The notes: generated by a model not told the origin, from the letters alone. A stretch of 64,000 bases of DNA from Mesorhizobium loti (GCA_014189435.1 CP050293.1:6887001-6951000), one strand, 5' to 3'. Shown: positions 9,206 to 18,370, counted from the stretch's first letter. A program made the numbers and translations.

Positions 9206-9505
9206 ATGCCTGACCAACTGCCTGAGATCGAACTTGAGGATCGCGGTTCCAAGGGTCGCTATGTCCTGCGCGGGCCCGGTGGCGCCGAGGCCGAGATGAC
9301 CTTCACCAAGATCGGCGAGCACCAGATCATCATCGACCACACCGAGGTGCCGGACGCATTTCGCGGCCAGGGTGCCGGGCTTCGGCTCGTCACCCGCGCC
9401 GTCGAGGATGCGCGCGCGGCAGGCAAGAAGATCATCCCACTCTGCCCCTTCGCCAACGCCCAGTTCCGCCGTCATCAGGAATGGGCCGACGTGCTGAAGC
9501 AGTAG
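9206..9505 (+). CDS. Small GNAT-fold N-acetyltransferase (YidJ/YjdJ type)
   Basis: 99 residues, the usual length of the minimal Gcn5-like family. The region IIIDHTEVPDAFRGQGAGLR contains the acetyl-CoA pyrophosphate loop (R-G-Q-G-A/G). It is followed by LVTRAVEDARAAGKKIIPLCPFANAQFRRH, which is typical of this subgroup. It is translationally close to the upstream hydrolase, with a 2-bp gap. The acceptor substrate is unknown. In this operon it may modify a product of the dioxygenase/hydrolase pair, but that is a guess. Confidence 0.8.
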   Translation: MPDQLPEIELEDRGSKGRYVLRGPGGAEAEMTFTKIGEHQIIIDHTEVPDAFRGQGAGLRLVTRAVEDARAAGKKIIPLCPFANAQFRRHQEWADVLKQ

Positions 9506-9649
9506 GATTTTCGTCGCTCGGAAACGGCGCGGCAAGCGGCTGCCATCCCACCGGGACGGCTTTGGCATTTGCGCGGGTGGCACATCCTGCCTAAGTAGAT
9601 ATGGTGTATCTCAGCCCCCTTGCCGACAAACGAACCGAATGATCCCCCT

Positions 9650-10708
9650 ATGACCGAAACCGACCTCGTTCCCGTCTTCGACGGCCACAACGATACGTTG
9701 CTCAGACTCTACCAGTCGAAAGACACGGACGTCGAAAAGCTGTTCATCGAGGGGAAATCGGGCGGCCATATCGACCTGCCGCGTGCCAAAGCCGGTGGCT
9801 TTGCCGGCGGCATGTTCGCCATCTTTCCGCCGCCAGTCGAGAAATCCAGGCGCAGCGCCGTGCCCCTGGCGCCGAGCGCTGCCGAGCCGCTGCCGCCCGA
9901 GGTTCCACACAGTGACGCGCTGACCTCGACGATCGGTATGGCCTCGATCCTGTTCAGGCTGGAGCGGGCGGGAGCGCTCACTGTCTGCCGCAGTGCCGGC
10001 GATGTGCGCAACGCCATGGCGCAGGGTTCGATTGCAGCTGTGTTCCACATCGAAGGGGTCGAGGCGATCGATCCCGAGCTCACCATGCTCGACGTGCTGC
10101 ATGCCGCCGGCCTACGCTCGCTCGGCATCGTCTGGAGCCGGCCGAATGCTTTCGGCCACGGCGTGCCGTTCCGCTTTCCGTCCTCGCCCGACACCGGGCC
10201 CGGCCTGACCGATGCGGGCAAGGCGCTGGTCAAGGCCTGCAACCAGCTGAAGATCATGATTGATCTCTCGCATCTCAACGAGAAGGGCTTTCGCGATGTC
10301 GCCGCGCTCAGCGATGCGCCGCTGGTCGCCACCCATTCCAACGTGCATGCGATCTGCGGGCATTCGCGCAATCTCACCGACTGGCAGCTCGGCGCGATCC
10401 GCGAGTCCGGCGGCATGGTCGGGCTGAACTTCGCCACCGGCTTCCTGCGCGAAGACGGCCGCATGAATGCCGACACCAGCCTCGACATCATGGTGCGCCA
10501 TGTCGATTCACTGCTGCAGGCTCTGGGTGAAGACGGCGTCGGCTTGGGCTCCGATTTCGACGGCGCCATGATCCCGGCCGTCATCGGCGACGTTGCCGGC
10601 CTGCCGAAACTGATCGATGCCTTGGCGGCACGGGGCTTCGGCCGCGCGCTGATCGAAAAGATTGCCTATCGCAACTGGCTGGGCATGCTCGAGAAAACGA
10701 TAGGTTAG
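9650..10708 (+). CDS. Membrane dipeptidase family (renal dipeptidase-type, peptidase M19)
   Basis: 352 residues from the ATG at 9650; a TTG at 9620 would add ten residues without a clear ribosome-binding site. The amidohydrolase-fold metal site is visible as DGHNDT near residues 7-12, with the bridging Glu in VFHIEGVEAI near 128. Further sites are HSNVHAICGHSRN near 227-239 (two metal His) and GLGSDFDG near 300. These zinc enzymes cleave dipeptides, including D-amino-acid dipeptides, or related amides. No signal peptide is seen. It stands alone between the GNAT gene and the convergent amine locus. Confidence 0.88.
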   Translation: MTETDLVPVFDGHNDTLLRLYQSKDTDVEKLFIEGKSGGHIDLPRAKAGGFAGGMFAIFPPPVEKSRRSAVPLAPSAAEPLPPEVPHSDALTSTIGMASILFRLERAGALTVCRSAGDVRNAMAQGSIAAVFHIEGVEAIDPELTMLDVLHAAGLRSLGIVWSRPNAFGHGVPFRFPSSPDTGPGLTDAGKALVKACNQLKIMIDLSHLNEKGFRDVAALSDAPLVATHSNVHAICGHSRNLTDWQLGAIRESGGMVGLNFATGFLREDGRMNADTSLDIMVRHVDSLLQALGEDGVGLGSDFDGAMIPAVIGDVAGLPKLIDALAARGFGRALIEKIAYRNWLGMLEKTIG

Positions 10709-10714
10709 ACCGCC

Positions 10715-10975
10715 TTATTGGAAGCCCATGCGCTTCAGCCAGTCCTTGCCCACACCGCGATCTCTGATGATCGGCAGCGGATTTTCGGAATCGAGCCTTG
10801 CGCAGATGCGGTAGACCTCGAGCGTCTCGGAAGTCATCTCGTCGCGCTTGTAGAAGAACATGGCGGCGGCATAGCGCGTGCGGCCCGACCATTTTTCGCC
10901 GAGCGGCGTGTTGACCAGCTCCCACTGTTCGGCGGCTTCCGCATCTTCTTGCGGCTTGTCGGCTTCGTCAGTCAT
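10715..10975 (-). CDS. Conserved small protein of unknown function at the end of the amine operon
   Basis: 86 residues, acidic at the N-terminus (TDEADKPQEDAEAAEQ). A compact core follows: WELVNTPLGEKWSGRTRYAA, then AMFFYKRDEMTSETLEVYRI and a Lys/Arg-rich end. I do not recognise a family. The start codon lies 2 bp after the stop of the GcvT-like gene, so it is the last member of the four-gene operon read from 15427. Its conserved-looking core and tight coupling support a real gene, perhaps an accessory subunit of the oxidoreductase/aminomethyltransferase system. Confidence 0.7.
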   Translation of the reverse strand: MTDEADKPQEDAEAAEQWELVNTPLGEKWSGRTRYAAAMFFYKRDEMTSETLEVYRICARLDSENPLPIIRDRGVGKDWLKRMGFQ

Positions 10976-10977
10976 GA

Positions 10978-12252
10978 TCAGAAATCCGCAGGCGGATTGG
11001 CGGTGCGGCGGTCAAGCTTGATGAACGGCCGCGCCACCACCTTGGCCCGCTTCATCAGCTTCTGATACTGCAGCTCGCGCATGGCGTAGATCTCGACCCA
11101 GAGGTCTTCCACCATGGTATCACCGTACGGCCGCGCCAGCGAGGCGATGGCGATGTTGCGCTTGGCCATCGGCGACCACATGGCGGCGCTGACCAGGCCG
11201 ACCTCCTGGTGCTTCTTGTGGTAGACGATGGCGTGTTCGGCCGGGATGTTGCCCTCGATCTCCAGCCCGACCAGCACATAGCGCAATTTGCGTTTCGCTC
11301 TCGCCTCGAGGATGGCACGGCGGCCATTGAAATGGCCCTTTTCCAGATCGATCATGAAGCCGAGCCCGATCTCGTCAGGCATGCGCAGGCGGTCGGCGCG
11401 GATGGCGTGCTCGGCGGTCGTGAAATCCGCATTGGCAACGATCAGCCCGGCCTCGAGACGGGCGCGGTTGAGCGCGTTGTAGCCGATGGCGCGGATGCCG
11501 CGCAGTTCGCCTGATGTCATCAGCCGGTCCCACAGGCTCAGCGCCTTGTCGGCCGGCACGAACAGCTCGTAGCCGAGATCGCCGGTGAAGCCGGTGCGCG
11601 AAATGCTGACTTGGGTGTTTCCCTGGGGGCCGCCATCATGCGGGAAGTCGGCGAGGTCGAATATTTTCAGCCTCTCGACGCCGGCGAAGCCGGCATCGCG
11701 CAGCACGGCAAAGGAGGTCGGGCCTTGCAAGGCGAGGCCGGCCACCGCCTCCGTCTCTTCCTCAACGGTCACATCGAAACCAATGGCGCTGTCGAGCAGC
11801 CATGGCAGATGTCGGTCTTGCGAACACAGCCGGAAACGCGTTGGCGAGAGCCGGAACAGCGTGCCGTCGTCGAGGACGAAACCTTCGTCGTCGCACCAGG
11901 CTGTGTAGTGGACGCGGCCGGGTCGGAGCTTGGTGACATCACGCAGCGTGACGCGGTTGAGCAAGGCTTCGGCGTCCGGCCCCTCGATCCGGTATTTGGT
12001 CATCGGCGAAATGTCGAACAGCGCCGCCTGGCTGCGGATGGCGAAATATTCGAGCTCCTCGTCCCACAGGGAGTGCGGGGCGCGGTAGCCGGCCCAATTG
12101 TACCAGTCCTGGGTTTTAGCCAGCGCATCGATGCGCGGCTGGAATGGCGTGCCCAGACGCAGCATCCGGAAATGGGATTGGGCGGCGATGCGGGCGGAAA
12201 CGGCCGCGCTGACTGCCTTTGCAACGGGCTTCTTTCTGGTTGCCTGGGCCAT
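10978..12252 (-). CDS. GcvT-like aminomethyltransferase family protein
   Basis: 424 residues. The folate-binding GcvT fold is indicated by the ALFDISPMTKYRIEGPDAEALLNRV block near residue 75-100 and YTAWCDDEGFVLDDGTLFRL near 115-135. GLALQGPTSF, SRTGFTGDLGYELFVP and the C-terminal AAMWSPMAKRNIAIA segment complete it. Such proteins move one-carbon units from N-methyl groups to tetrahydrofolate in glycine cleavage and in demethylation of dimethylglycine, sarcosine and related amines. It is not next to gcvH or gcvP, so a dedicated demethylase role is likelier than glycine cleavage. It lies 3 bp after the CrtI-like oxidoreductase in the operon. Confidence 0.84.
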   Translation of the reverse strand: MAQATRKKPVAKAVSAAVSARIAAQSHFRMLRLGTPFQPRIDALAKTQDWYNWAGYRAPHSLWDEELEYFAIRSQAALFDISPMTKYRIEGPDAEALLNRVTLRDVTKLRPGRVHYTAWCDDEGFVLDDGTLFRLSPTRFRLCSQDRHLPWLLDSAIGFDVTVEEETEAVAGLALQGPTSFAVLRDAGFAGVERLKIFDLADFPHDGGPQGNTQVSISRTGFTGDLGYELFVPADKALSLWDRLMTSGELRGIRAIGYNALNRARLEAGLIVANADFTTAEHAIRADRLRMPDEIGLGFMIDLEKGHFNGRRAILEARAKRKLRYVLVGLEIEGNIPAEHAIVYHKKHQEVGLVSAAMWSPMAKRNIAIASLARPYGDTMVEDLWVEIYAMRELQYQKLMKRAKVVARPFIKLDRRTANPPADF

Positions 12253-12255
12253 GGC

Positions 12256-13821
12256 CTATCCCTTCATCGCAATGATGCGCCGCGCGGCGTTGAGGCCAGG
12301 CGCACCAGAGACGCCGCCACCGGGATGCGAGCCGGCGCCGGCTAGGAACAGCCCTTCGACCGGCGTGTCGTAACCTGACCAGCCGGAGACGGGGCGCGAG
12401 ACCAGCATCTGGTCGGCCTGCAATTCGCCATGGTGCCAATGGCCGCCCTGCATGCGGTAGCGCGTCTCGATATCGGCCGGCGTCAACAGTACAGCATGGA
12501 CCACGCTCTCGCTGATGCCGGGCGCGTAAGACTCGAGCTGCGTCATGATTGCCTTGAGGAATTTCGGCTTGCCGGCGTCCCAGCCTTCCTTGAGGGCGTA
12601 GGGTGCATATTGCACGACCGCCGACAGCACGCAGGCGCCGCTCGGCGCGAGCGACGGATCGGCGAGGCTGGGCAGCGTGATCTCCATAACAGGCTCGGGC
12701 GAGAACTCGCCATACTTGGATGGGTTGAAGGCGCGCTCGACGTGGTCGGGCGAGGCGGCGATGACCAGCCGGCCCGTGTGGCCGGCGGCATCGACACCGC
12801 TGAATTGCGGCGGCCGGTCGAGTGCCAGATTGAGCTTGGCCGCATCGCCCCTCATGCGGATGTTCTTCACCTTCCGCACGAAGCCGGTGTCGATCTCGCG
12901 CGGTCCGACAAGATCGAGGAAAGTCATCGCCGGATTGATGGCGGAGACGATCGTGTTGGCGCGCAGCACCTCGCCATTGTCGAGCGCGACACCGACGGCG
13001 CGGCCTTTCTCGACGATGATTTTTGCTACGGGCGCCGATGTGCGGATTTCGACGCCAGCCTTCTCCGCCGAGGCACGAATGGCGGCGACGACCGCGCCCA
13101 TGCCGCCTTGCGGCAGGATCTGCGCGCCGGCCGCACCACCGGTCTCGCCGGCCAGCCGGTAGTAGAGACCAAGCAGCGAGGTCGGCGAGCGCGGGCCGAG
13201 GTGACTGCCCAGCGTCGCATCGAAGGCGAGCAGGCCTTTCAGCCTGATATCGGCAAGCTGTTCGTCGAGCAGGTCGGCAACGTTCATCAGCAGCACGCGC
13301 AGGAAGTCGCGCATGTCTTCTTTGCCAAGCTTTTTCAGCGCCAGCGCGATCTGGCCGAGTGAAGCGGTTTCCAGCAGCGATATGCCGGCGAGATCGGGTG
13401 GCCGGCGGGAGAGAAACGGCTTCAGGATGCCGGCATAGCGCAGCAGCTGCCCGCGCAGGTCCTTCCAGGCCGATTGCTCGGACGAACTGGCGCCAGTCAG
13501 CACCTCGCCATAGGCGCCATGCAGGACAATCGGCGAGCCGTCTTTCGACAGCGCCACCGACGGCATGAAGTCGGCGCGCGCAAACCGCAGCCCGCGCTTT
13601 TCCAGCTCCAGCGTCTTCACCACATCGGGATGCAGCCGGTTCAGCAGATGGGCAATGGAGGATGCGCGAAAGCCGGGCGCGAATTCCTCGGTGCGCGCGG
13701 CGCCGCCGACTTCGCTTCCGGCCTCCAGCACCAGCACCTTGCGGCCGGCTTTGGCCAGCGTGGCAGCAGCGACGAGGCCATTGTGGCCGCCGCCAATGAC
13801 GATGGCATCAAATGACGTCAT
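12256..13821 (-). CDS. FAD-dependent oxidoreductase, phytoene desaturase (CrtI)-like, copy 2
   Basis: 521 residues. The N-terminal Rossmann motif is DAIVIGGGHNGLVAAATLAKAG, with Glu in VLVLEAGSEVGGAART. The C-terminal FAD signature is EGLFLAGAGSHPGGGVSGAPGLNAA. The length and motifs match the CrtI/PDS-like amine-oxidase superfamily. Its start overlaps the stop of the upstream paralogue by 14 bp, so the two are translationally coupled. Carotenoid genes are absent. The amine-transport and demethylase neighbours point to amine or betaine oxidation rather than carotenoid synthesis. The substrate is unknown. Confidence 0.83.
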   Translation of the reverse strand: MTSFDAIVIGGGHNGLVAAATLAKAGRKVLVLEAGSEVGGAARTEEFAPGFRASSIAHLLNRLHPDVVKTLELEKRGLRFARADFMPSVALSKDGSPIVLHGAYGEVLTGASSSEQSAWKDLRGQLLRYAGILKPFLSRRPPDLAGISLLETASLGQIALALKKLGKEDMRDFLRVLLMNVADLLDEQLADIRLKGLLAFDATLGSHLGPRSPTSLLGLYYRLAGETGGAAGAQILPQGGMGAVVAAIRASAEKAGVEIRTSAPVAKIIVEKGRAVGVALDNGEVLRANTIVSAINPAMTFLDLVGPREIDTGFVRKVKNIRMRGDAAKLNLALDRPPQFSGVDAAGHTGRLVIAASPDHVERAFNPSKYGEFSPEPVMEITLPSLADPSLAPSGACVLSAVVQYAPYALKEGWDAGKPKFLKAIMTQLESYAPGISESVVHAVLLTPADIETRYRMQGGHWHHGELQADQMLVSRPVSGWSGYDTPVEGLFLAGAGSHPGGGVSGAPGLNAARRIIAMKG

Positions 13822-15427
13822 GGGCCGGGCTCATGTGGGAGGTCGACTTGGCAAGATCGCGCAGGATTTCCGCCGCGGCGTTGCGGCCGGGCGCGCCCAT
13901 GACGCCGCCGCCCGGATGGGTCGAGGAGCCGCATATATAGAGCCCGCCGACCGGTGAGCGGTACTGCGCGTAGCCCGGCACCGGCCGGTTGAACAAAAGC
14001 TGGTCGAAGGTCAGTTCGCCCTGGAAGATATTGCCCTCGGTGAGGCCGACCTCGGCCTCGATCTCGCGCGGCGTGCGCACTTCCATGTGAACGATGCGAT
14101 CACGGAAGCCAGGCGAATATTCAGCGATCTGCGCAATCACGCTTTCGGCAAAGCCGTCGCGGTCGGCATCGGTCCAGTCGCGGCCGTTCACCTTGGGTGG
14201 TGCGTATTGCACGAAGCAGCTCATGAAATGCTTGCCGGGCGGAGCCATGGTCGGGTCGAGTGTCGTCGGGATGACCATGTCGAGGAAGGGATCGGCCGAC
14301 CAGCGCCCGGCCTTCCAGTCGTCATAGGCGCGCTCCATGCGCTCCATCGAATCGGTGAAATGCATGTCGCCGCGATAGACCGGCGAATCCTTCGGCAGCG
14401 CCGGGAATTCCGGCAGCGAATCGAGCGCGATGTTGACCTTGCCGGACGAGCCGCGGATCTTGAAGTTCTTCACCCGGCGCAGGAAGATGTCGGGCAGTTC
14501 CTTTTCCTCGACCAGCTTGAGGAAGGTGCGCTTCACATCGGCGTTGGAGACGACGAGCTTGCCGTAGATCTCCTCGCCGCCGGCCAGCACCACACCTTTG
14601 GCCTTGCCTCGGCTCACCAGCACATGGTCGACCTCGGCGCCGGTGCGGATGGTTCCGCCCGAGGCCTTGAAGGAGGCGGCGAGCGCCTTGGTGACGGCGC
14701 CCATGCCGCCGCGCGCATAGCCCCAGGCGCCGACCGAGCCGTCGACCTCGCCCATATAGTGGTGCAGCAGCACGTAAGCCGTGCCCGGCGACATCGGCCC
14801 GAGCGCGGTGCCGATGATGCCGGACAGCGCAAAGTTCGCCTTGATGACATCGGTCTCGAAATATTCGTCCAGGAATTCCGAGATCGACATGGTCCAGAAG
14901 CGCAGCGTCAGCGCCATTTCCTGCGCCGACAGTCCGGCGAATTTCTTGCCGAGATAGATGAGTTCACCGAGGTCGCGCGGCCGCAGGCTGGTGGGGTCGG
15001 GCGCGGTGCGCATCAACAGCGGCTGGATGAAGCGGCACTGCCGCGTCACGTCGCGGGCGTAGCGGTCATAGGCTTCGGCATCGCGCTTGGAGAAGCGGGC
15101 GAATTCGCGCCGGTGGGCATCGTGGTCGCGGTAGTTGGCGAGGTAGTCACCGTCGCGCGTGAACACCGCGCCGCCCTCATAGGAGATGACCTGCAGGCCG
15201 AAGCGCGGCAGTTCGAGGTCGCGCATGATCTCGGGGCGAAACAGCGAGCAGACATAGGAGCAGTTGGAGTAGAGGAAGCCCGGCGTCAGCTCGCGGCTGG
15301 TGGCGGCGCCGCCGACCCAGTCGTTCTTCTCGACTACCAGCACGTCGAGGCCGGCGCGCTGCAGGTAGCAGGCGTTGACAAGGCCGTTGTGCCCGCCGCC
15401 GATGATGATCGCATCCCAAGCTTTCAT
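13808..15427 (-). CDS. FAD-dependent oxidoreductase, phytoene desaturase (CrtI)-like, copy 1
   Basis: 539 residues, paralogous to the downstream gene. AIIIGGGHNGLVNACYLQRAG is the dinucleotide-binding site, followed by VEKNDWVGGAATSRE. The C-terminal FAD-contact block is GGLYICGSSTHPGGGVMGAPGRNAA. It is the first gene of the minus-strand operon, and a TetR-type palindrome lies 101 bp upstream at 15528-15543. Two coupled paralogues may form a heterodimer, which is inference. A role in oxidising an amine taken up by the local ABC transporter fits the context. Confidence 0.83.
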   Translation of the reverse strand: MKAWDAIIIGGGHNGLVNACYLQRAGLDVLVVEKNDWVGGAATSRELTPGFLYSNCSYVCSLFRPEIMRDLELPRFGLQVISYEGGAVFTRDGDYLANYRDHDAHRREFARFSKRDAEAYDRYARDVTRQCRFIQPLLMRTAPDPTSLRPRDLGELIYLGKKFAGLSAQEMALTLRFWTMSISEFLDEYFETDVIKANFALSGIIGTALGPMSPGTAYVLLHHYMGEVDGSVGAWGYARGGMGAVTKALAASFKASGGTIRTGAEVDHVLVSRGKAKGVVLAGGEEIYGKLVVSNADVKRTFLKLVEEKELPDIFLRRVKNFKIRGSSGKVNIALDSLPEFPALPKDSPVYRGDMHFTDSMERMERAYDDWKAGRWSADPFLDMVIPTTLDPTMAPPGKHFMSCFVQYAPPKVNGRDWTDADRDGFAESVIAQIAEYSPGFRDRIVHMEVRTPREIEAEVGLTEGNIFQGELTFDQLLFNRPVPGYAQYRSPVGGLYICGSSTHPGGGVMGAPGRNAAAEILRDLAKSTSHMSPAHDVI

Positions 15428-15527
15428 TTTGGCCCAGTCTTCATTCTGACCCGCCCTTCATTTTTGCGTGATCTGTTCCCCGAATGCGCGGAATTTGGCA
15501 CGACATCAGCCATTCTGTCCAGCCATA

Positions 15528-15543
15528 CTGAATGAATGTTCAA
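15528..15543. promoter_or_regulatory. Predicted operator of the local TetR regulator (site 1)
   Basis: CTGAATGAATGTTCAA is an inverted repeat of the form (T/C)TGAA-N6-TTCAA. It lies between two divergent operons, the CrtI/GcvT operon read leftward from 15427 and the methyltransferase-TetR operon read rightward from 15629. Two more copies of the pattern occur at the other promoter regions of the locus (23718 and 26702). It is the natural autoregulatory site of the TetR gene at 16430. Confidence 0.68.
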
Positions 15544-15628
15544 CAAATGGTGTTGCTTTTTCTCATCCTTGAGATACGCTTTGCCGGCATTCGAAAGTAC
15601 TCAAATCGGCTGACGGGGCCGAGGTGCG

Positions 15629-16423
15629 ATGATCGAAACGGCAGACGCCGAGCCCGAGTATGACGACATCGCCATCCGCTTCCTCGAGGCGCTGTGGGGC
15701 GATGGTTATCTGTCGCCGGGCGGACCGGACGAGGTCGACCGGGTGGTCGAAGGGCTTTCGCTCAAGGGCAAGACCGTTCTCGACATCGGTTGTGGCTCCG
15801 GCGGCATCACGCTGCATCTGGTCGAGCGCCACGGCGCCGCCCACGCCACCGGCTTCGATGTCGAACAGCCGGTGATCGAAACGGCGAGACAGCGAGCCGC
15901 GGCGCGTGGGCTCGCGGATCGTGCGAGCTTCATCCAGGCGTCACCGGGATCGCTGCCCTTCGCCGATCGCTCCTTCGATGTCGTCTTCTCCAAGGATGCG
16001 CTGCTGCACGTGCAGGACAAGGACGCGCTGTTTGCCGAAATCTTCCGGGTGCTCAGGCCAGGCGGCGTCTTTGCCGCCTCCAACTGGATGATCTCGCATG
16101 ACGGCGAACCGTCACCCGAGATGAAGGCCTATATCGCGGCGGAAGGGCTGTCCTTCGCCATGGCATCGCCCGCGCGCTATGCGCAGGCCATGCGCAGCGC
16201 CGGCTTTGCCGATGTCACCGTCAGGGACCGCAATCCCTGGTATCGCGACGTCGCGCGCGGCGAACTCGAAAGGCTGAAAGGACCGCTCTATCCGATGGTC
16301 GCGGCCGCTGTTGGCGCAGCCTATGTCGACAAGAACATACGAACCTGGGAAGCCATGCAGAAGGTGCTTGACAGTGGTGAGCACCGTCCCACTCATCTTC
16401 GCGGGCGAAAGCCGGTTGGATAG
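15629..16423 (+). CDS. Class I SAM-dependent methyltransferase (phosphoethanolamine N-methyltransferase-like)
   Basis: 264 residues. The SAM-binding motif I is [15 protein letters not shown] near residues 51-65, motif II is [12 protein letters not shown], and motif IV is [16 protein letters not shown] near 112-127. The N-terminal GDGYLSPGG segment precedes motif I as in the phosphoethanolamine/sarcosine-dimethylglycine N-methyltransferase group. Amine N-methylation is therefore the best guess, and it fits the neighbourhood of amine transporters and demethylase-type genes. It is the first gene of the rightward operon and ends 6 bp before the TetR gene. A methyltransferase in a catabolic locus is unexpected. 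Confidence 0.78.
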   Translation: MIETADAEPEYDDIAIRFLEALWGDGYLSPGGPDEVDRVVEGLSLKGKTVLDIGCGSGGITLHLVERHGAAHATGFDVEQPVIETARQRAAARGLADRASFIQASPGSLPFADRSFDVVFSKDALLHVQDKDALFAEIFRVLRPGGVFAASNWMISHDGEPSPEMKAYIAAEGLSFAMASPARYAQAMRSAGFADVTVRDRNPWYRDVARGELERLKGPLYPMVAAAVGAAYVDKNIRTWEAMQKVLDSGEHRPTHLRGRKPVG

Positions 16424-16429
16424 CCGGCG

Positions 16430-17143
16430 ATGCTGGAGACCATCAGACCCATGAAGACTTCAGTCGCCAAGGAAGCCCTCCTTGAATCGGCGCGGAAAAG
16501 CGAGGCCGAAAAGCGCGGACGCAAGGCCTCGAAGGAGGTCAGGCAGCTTCAGCTCATCGAGGCGACGATCGATTCCCTGGCCAAGCGTGGCTATTCGGAA
16601 ACGACGATGGCCGACGTCGCCGACGGTGCGGGCCTATCGCGCGGCATCGTCAATTTCCATTTCGAGAGCAAGGAAAAGCTGCTCATCGCGACCTTGCAGC
16701 ATATGTATGACGAGTATTCGGCGCACTGGCGCAACGCCTTGCAGAAGGCAGGCGATGACCCCGCCGATCAGCTTCACGCGCTGGTCTCCGCCGATTTCGA
16801 TCGGTCGATCTGCAACAAGCGCAAGCTGGCCGCCTGGTGCGCCTTCTGGGGCGAGGCCAAGTCGCGGCCGACCTACCAGGCGCTGAGCAGCGCGCGCGAC
16901 GCCGTCTATCAGACCATCTTCATCGACCTGTGCGCGACGCTCAAGCAAAGCGGCTTCTATGCCTATGAGCCGCAGGTCATGGCGCTGGCGCTTAGTGCGA
17001 TGCTGGAGGGGCTGTGGCTGCGGTTGATGATGGGGACCGAGGACACCACCCGCGAGAGCGCCTTGCAGGCAGCCAATGAATTCCTGTCGGTGGCCTTCCC
17101 GAAGCACTATCCGTCGAAGGCGGCCGGCGCCACGAAACCATAA
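16430..17143 (+). CDS. TetR family regulator, BetI-like
   Basis: 237 residues from the ATG at 16430, or 230 from the ATG at 16451. The helix-turn-helix is TIDSLAKRGYSETTMADVAD plus GLSRGIVNFHFESKEKLL (about residues 47-85). The ligand domain, with KLAAWCAFWGEA and the ALSAMLEGLWLRLMMG helix, resembles the BetI C-terminal domain, which senses choline-type amines. It is embedded in the transport operon between the methyltransferase and the first binding protein. Three TTGAA-N6-TTCAA-type palindromes sit in the promoter regions serving the operons of the locus, so I infer that it represses all of them and itself until the amine inducer is present. Confidence 0.85.
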   Translation: MLETIRPMKTSVAKEALLESARKSEAEKRGRKASKEVRQLQLIEATIDSLAKRGYSETTMADVADGAGLSRGIVNFHFESKEKLLIATLQHMYDEYSAHWRNALQKAGDDPADQLHALVSADFDRSICNKRKLAAWCAFWGEAKSRPTYQALSSARDAVYQTIFIDLCATLKQSGFYAYEPQVMALALSAMLEGLWLRLMMGTEDTTRESALQAANEFLSVAFPKHYPSKAAGATKP

Positions 17144-17172
17144 GAACACCAGAACAGACAGAGGATGGAACA

Positions 17173-18255
17173 ATGAAGAAACTGACCCGACGCCTGACAT
17201 TGACCCTGGCGCTGACTGGTGCGCTGGCGGCTTCGGCCGCGGCACTTGCGGTCGCCGCCGACAAGGACCTGATCGTGTTCGACTGGTCCGGCTATGAGGA
17301 CCCCAGCTTCCATCCGAAATATGTCGAGAAGAACGGCGACTCGCCGACCTTCGCCTTCTTCGGCGACGAGGACGAGGCGTTCGAGAAGGTGCGCTCCGGC
17401 TTCAAGGCCGATCTCGGCCATCCCTGCTCGCAAAGCGTGGTGAAATGGCGCGAGGCCGGTCTGCTGCAGCCGCTCGACACGTCCAAGATCACGGGCTGGA
17501 AAGACCTCAATCCCGGCATCATGGCGATGAAGGATCTTGCCACCACATCGGACGGCAAGGCGTGGTTCATGCCCTGGGACTGGGGCAACACCCAGCTCAC
17601 CTACAACACCTCCAAGATCGATGCCAAGGACGTGCAATCGCTGAAGGCTTTTGCCGATCCCAAATTCAAGGGTAGGGTGTCGATCGGCGACAATGTCGAC
17701 GACGCCTATGCGCTGGCGAGCCTTGCCATCGGCCTCAGGGACTGGACGAAGATGACCGACGACCAATTCAAGCAGGCGTCCGATTTCCTGCGCCAGGTGC
17801 ACAAGAACATCCGCTCCTACTGGACCGACACCACCGATGTCGTGCAGTTGCTGAGTGGCGGCGAGGTCGATCTCGCCTGGGCCTGGAATGACGCAACCGT
17901 GCAGTCGGTCGCCGCCGGCGTGCCGATCATGGCGAAGAAGGACACCGACGAAGGCATCTCGACCTGGGTCTGCGGCTATGTGCTGTTCAAGGGCGCGCCC
18001 GGCAACATCGACAAGGCTTATGACTACCTGAATGCCGTCAACGATCCGGAGACAGCCAAGGTGCTGGTCAAGGATTGGGGCTATGGCCAGGCCAACGCCA
18101 AGGGCATGGCCGGCGTCGACCAGGCGGTGCTGAAGGAAAAGGGCTATGACGACGTGCAGAAATTCGTCGACAAGACGCTGTTCCAATCGCCGGTGCCGTC
18201 CGACCTCAAGCTCAAGATGATCGCTGAGTTCGAGAAGATCAAAGCAGGGTATTGA
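17173..18255 (+). CDS. Periplasmic binding protein of a spermidine/putrescine-type ABC transporter, copy 1
   Basis: 360 residues. A signal peptide (about residues 1-29, ending LAVAA) is followed by a PotD-like mature chain with VFDWSGYEDPSFHPKYVEKN at its start. PWDWGNTQLTYNTSKID, PKFKGRVSIGDNVDDAYALA and AGVDQAVLKEKGYDD are typical of the polyamine/opine PotD family. GAGGATGG precedes the ATG. It would deliver the substrate to the PotABC-like permease encoded at 20718-23546. A close paralogue follows 115 bp downstream. Confidence 0.87.
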   Translation: MKKLTRRLTLTLALTGALAASAAALAVAADKDLIVFDWSGYEDPSFHPKYVEKNGDSPTFAFFGDEDEAFEKVRSGFKADLGHPCSQSVVKWREAGLLQPLDTSKITGWKDLNPGIMAMKDLATTSDGKAWFMPWDWGNTQLTYNTSKIDAKDVQSLKAFADPKFKGRVSIGDNVDDAYALASLAIGLRDWTKMTDDQFKQASDFLRQVHKNIRSYWTDTTDVVQLLSGGEVDLAWAWNDATVQSVAAGVPIMAKKDTDEGISTWVCGYVLFKGAPGNIDKAYDYLNAVNDPETAKVLVKDWGYGQANAKGMAGVDQAVLKEKGYDDVQKFVDKTLFQSPVPSDLKLKMIAEFEKIKAGY

Positions 18256-18370
18256 GCCCTGTTCTGGGCAGCCCGTCTGCGCGCCGATCGGGTGGCAGTC
18301 GGGCTCGCCAAGTGAGCCGAATTCTCCTAACCTCGCAGCAGCTTTTTTCGCGATGGGGGAGTTTCGCGCC

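Noticed and set aside
14087..15535. Long plus-strand frame opposite the CrtI-like gene (482 residues)
   Set aside because: Antisense shadow with low-complexity His/Arg content; the minus-strand protein has full FAD motifs.
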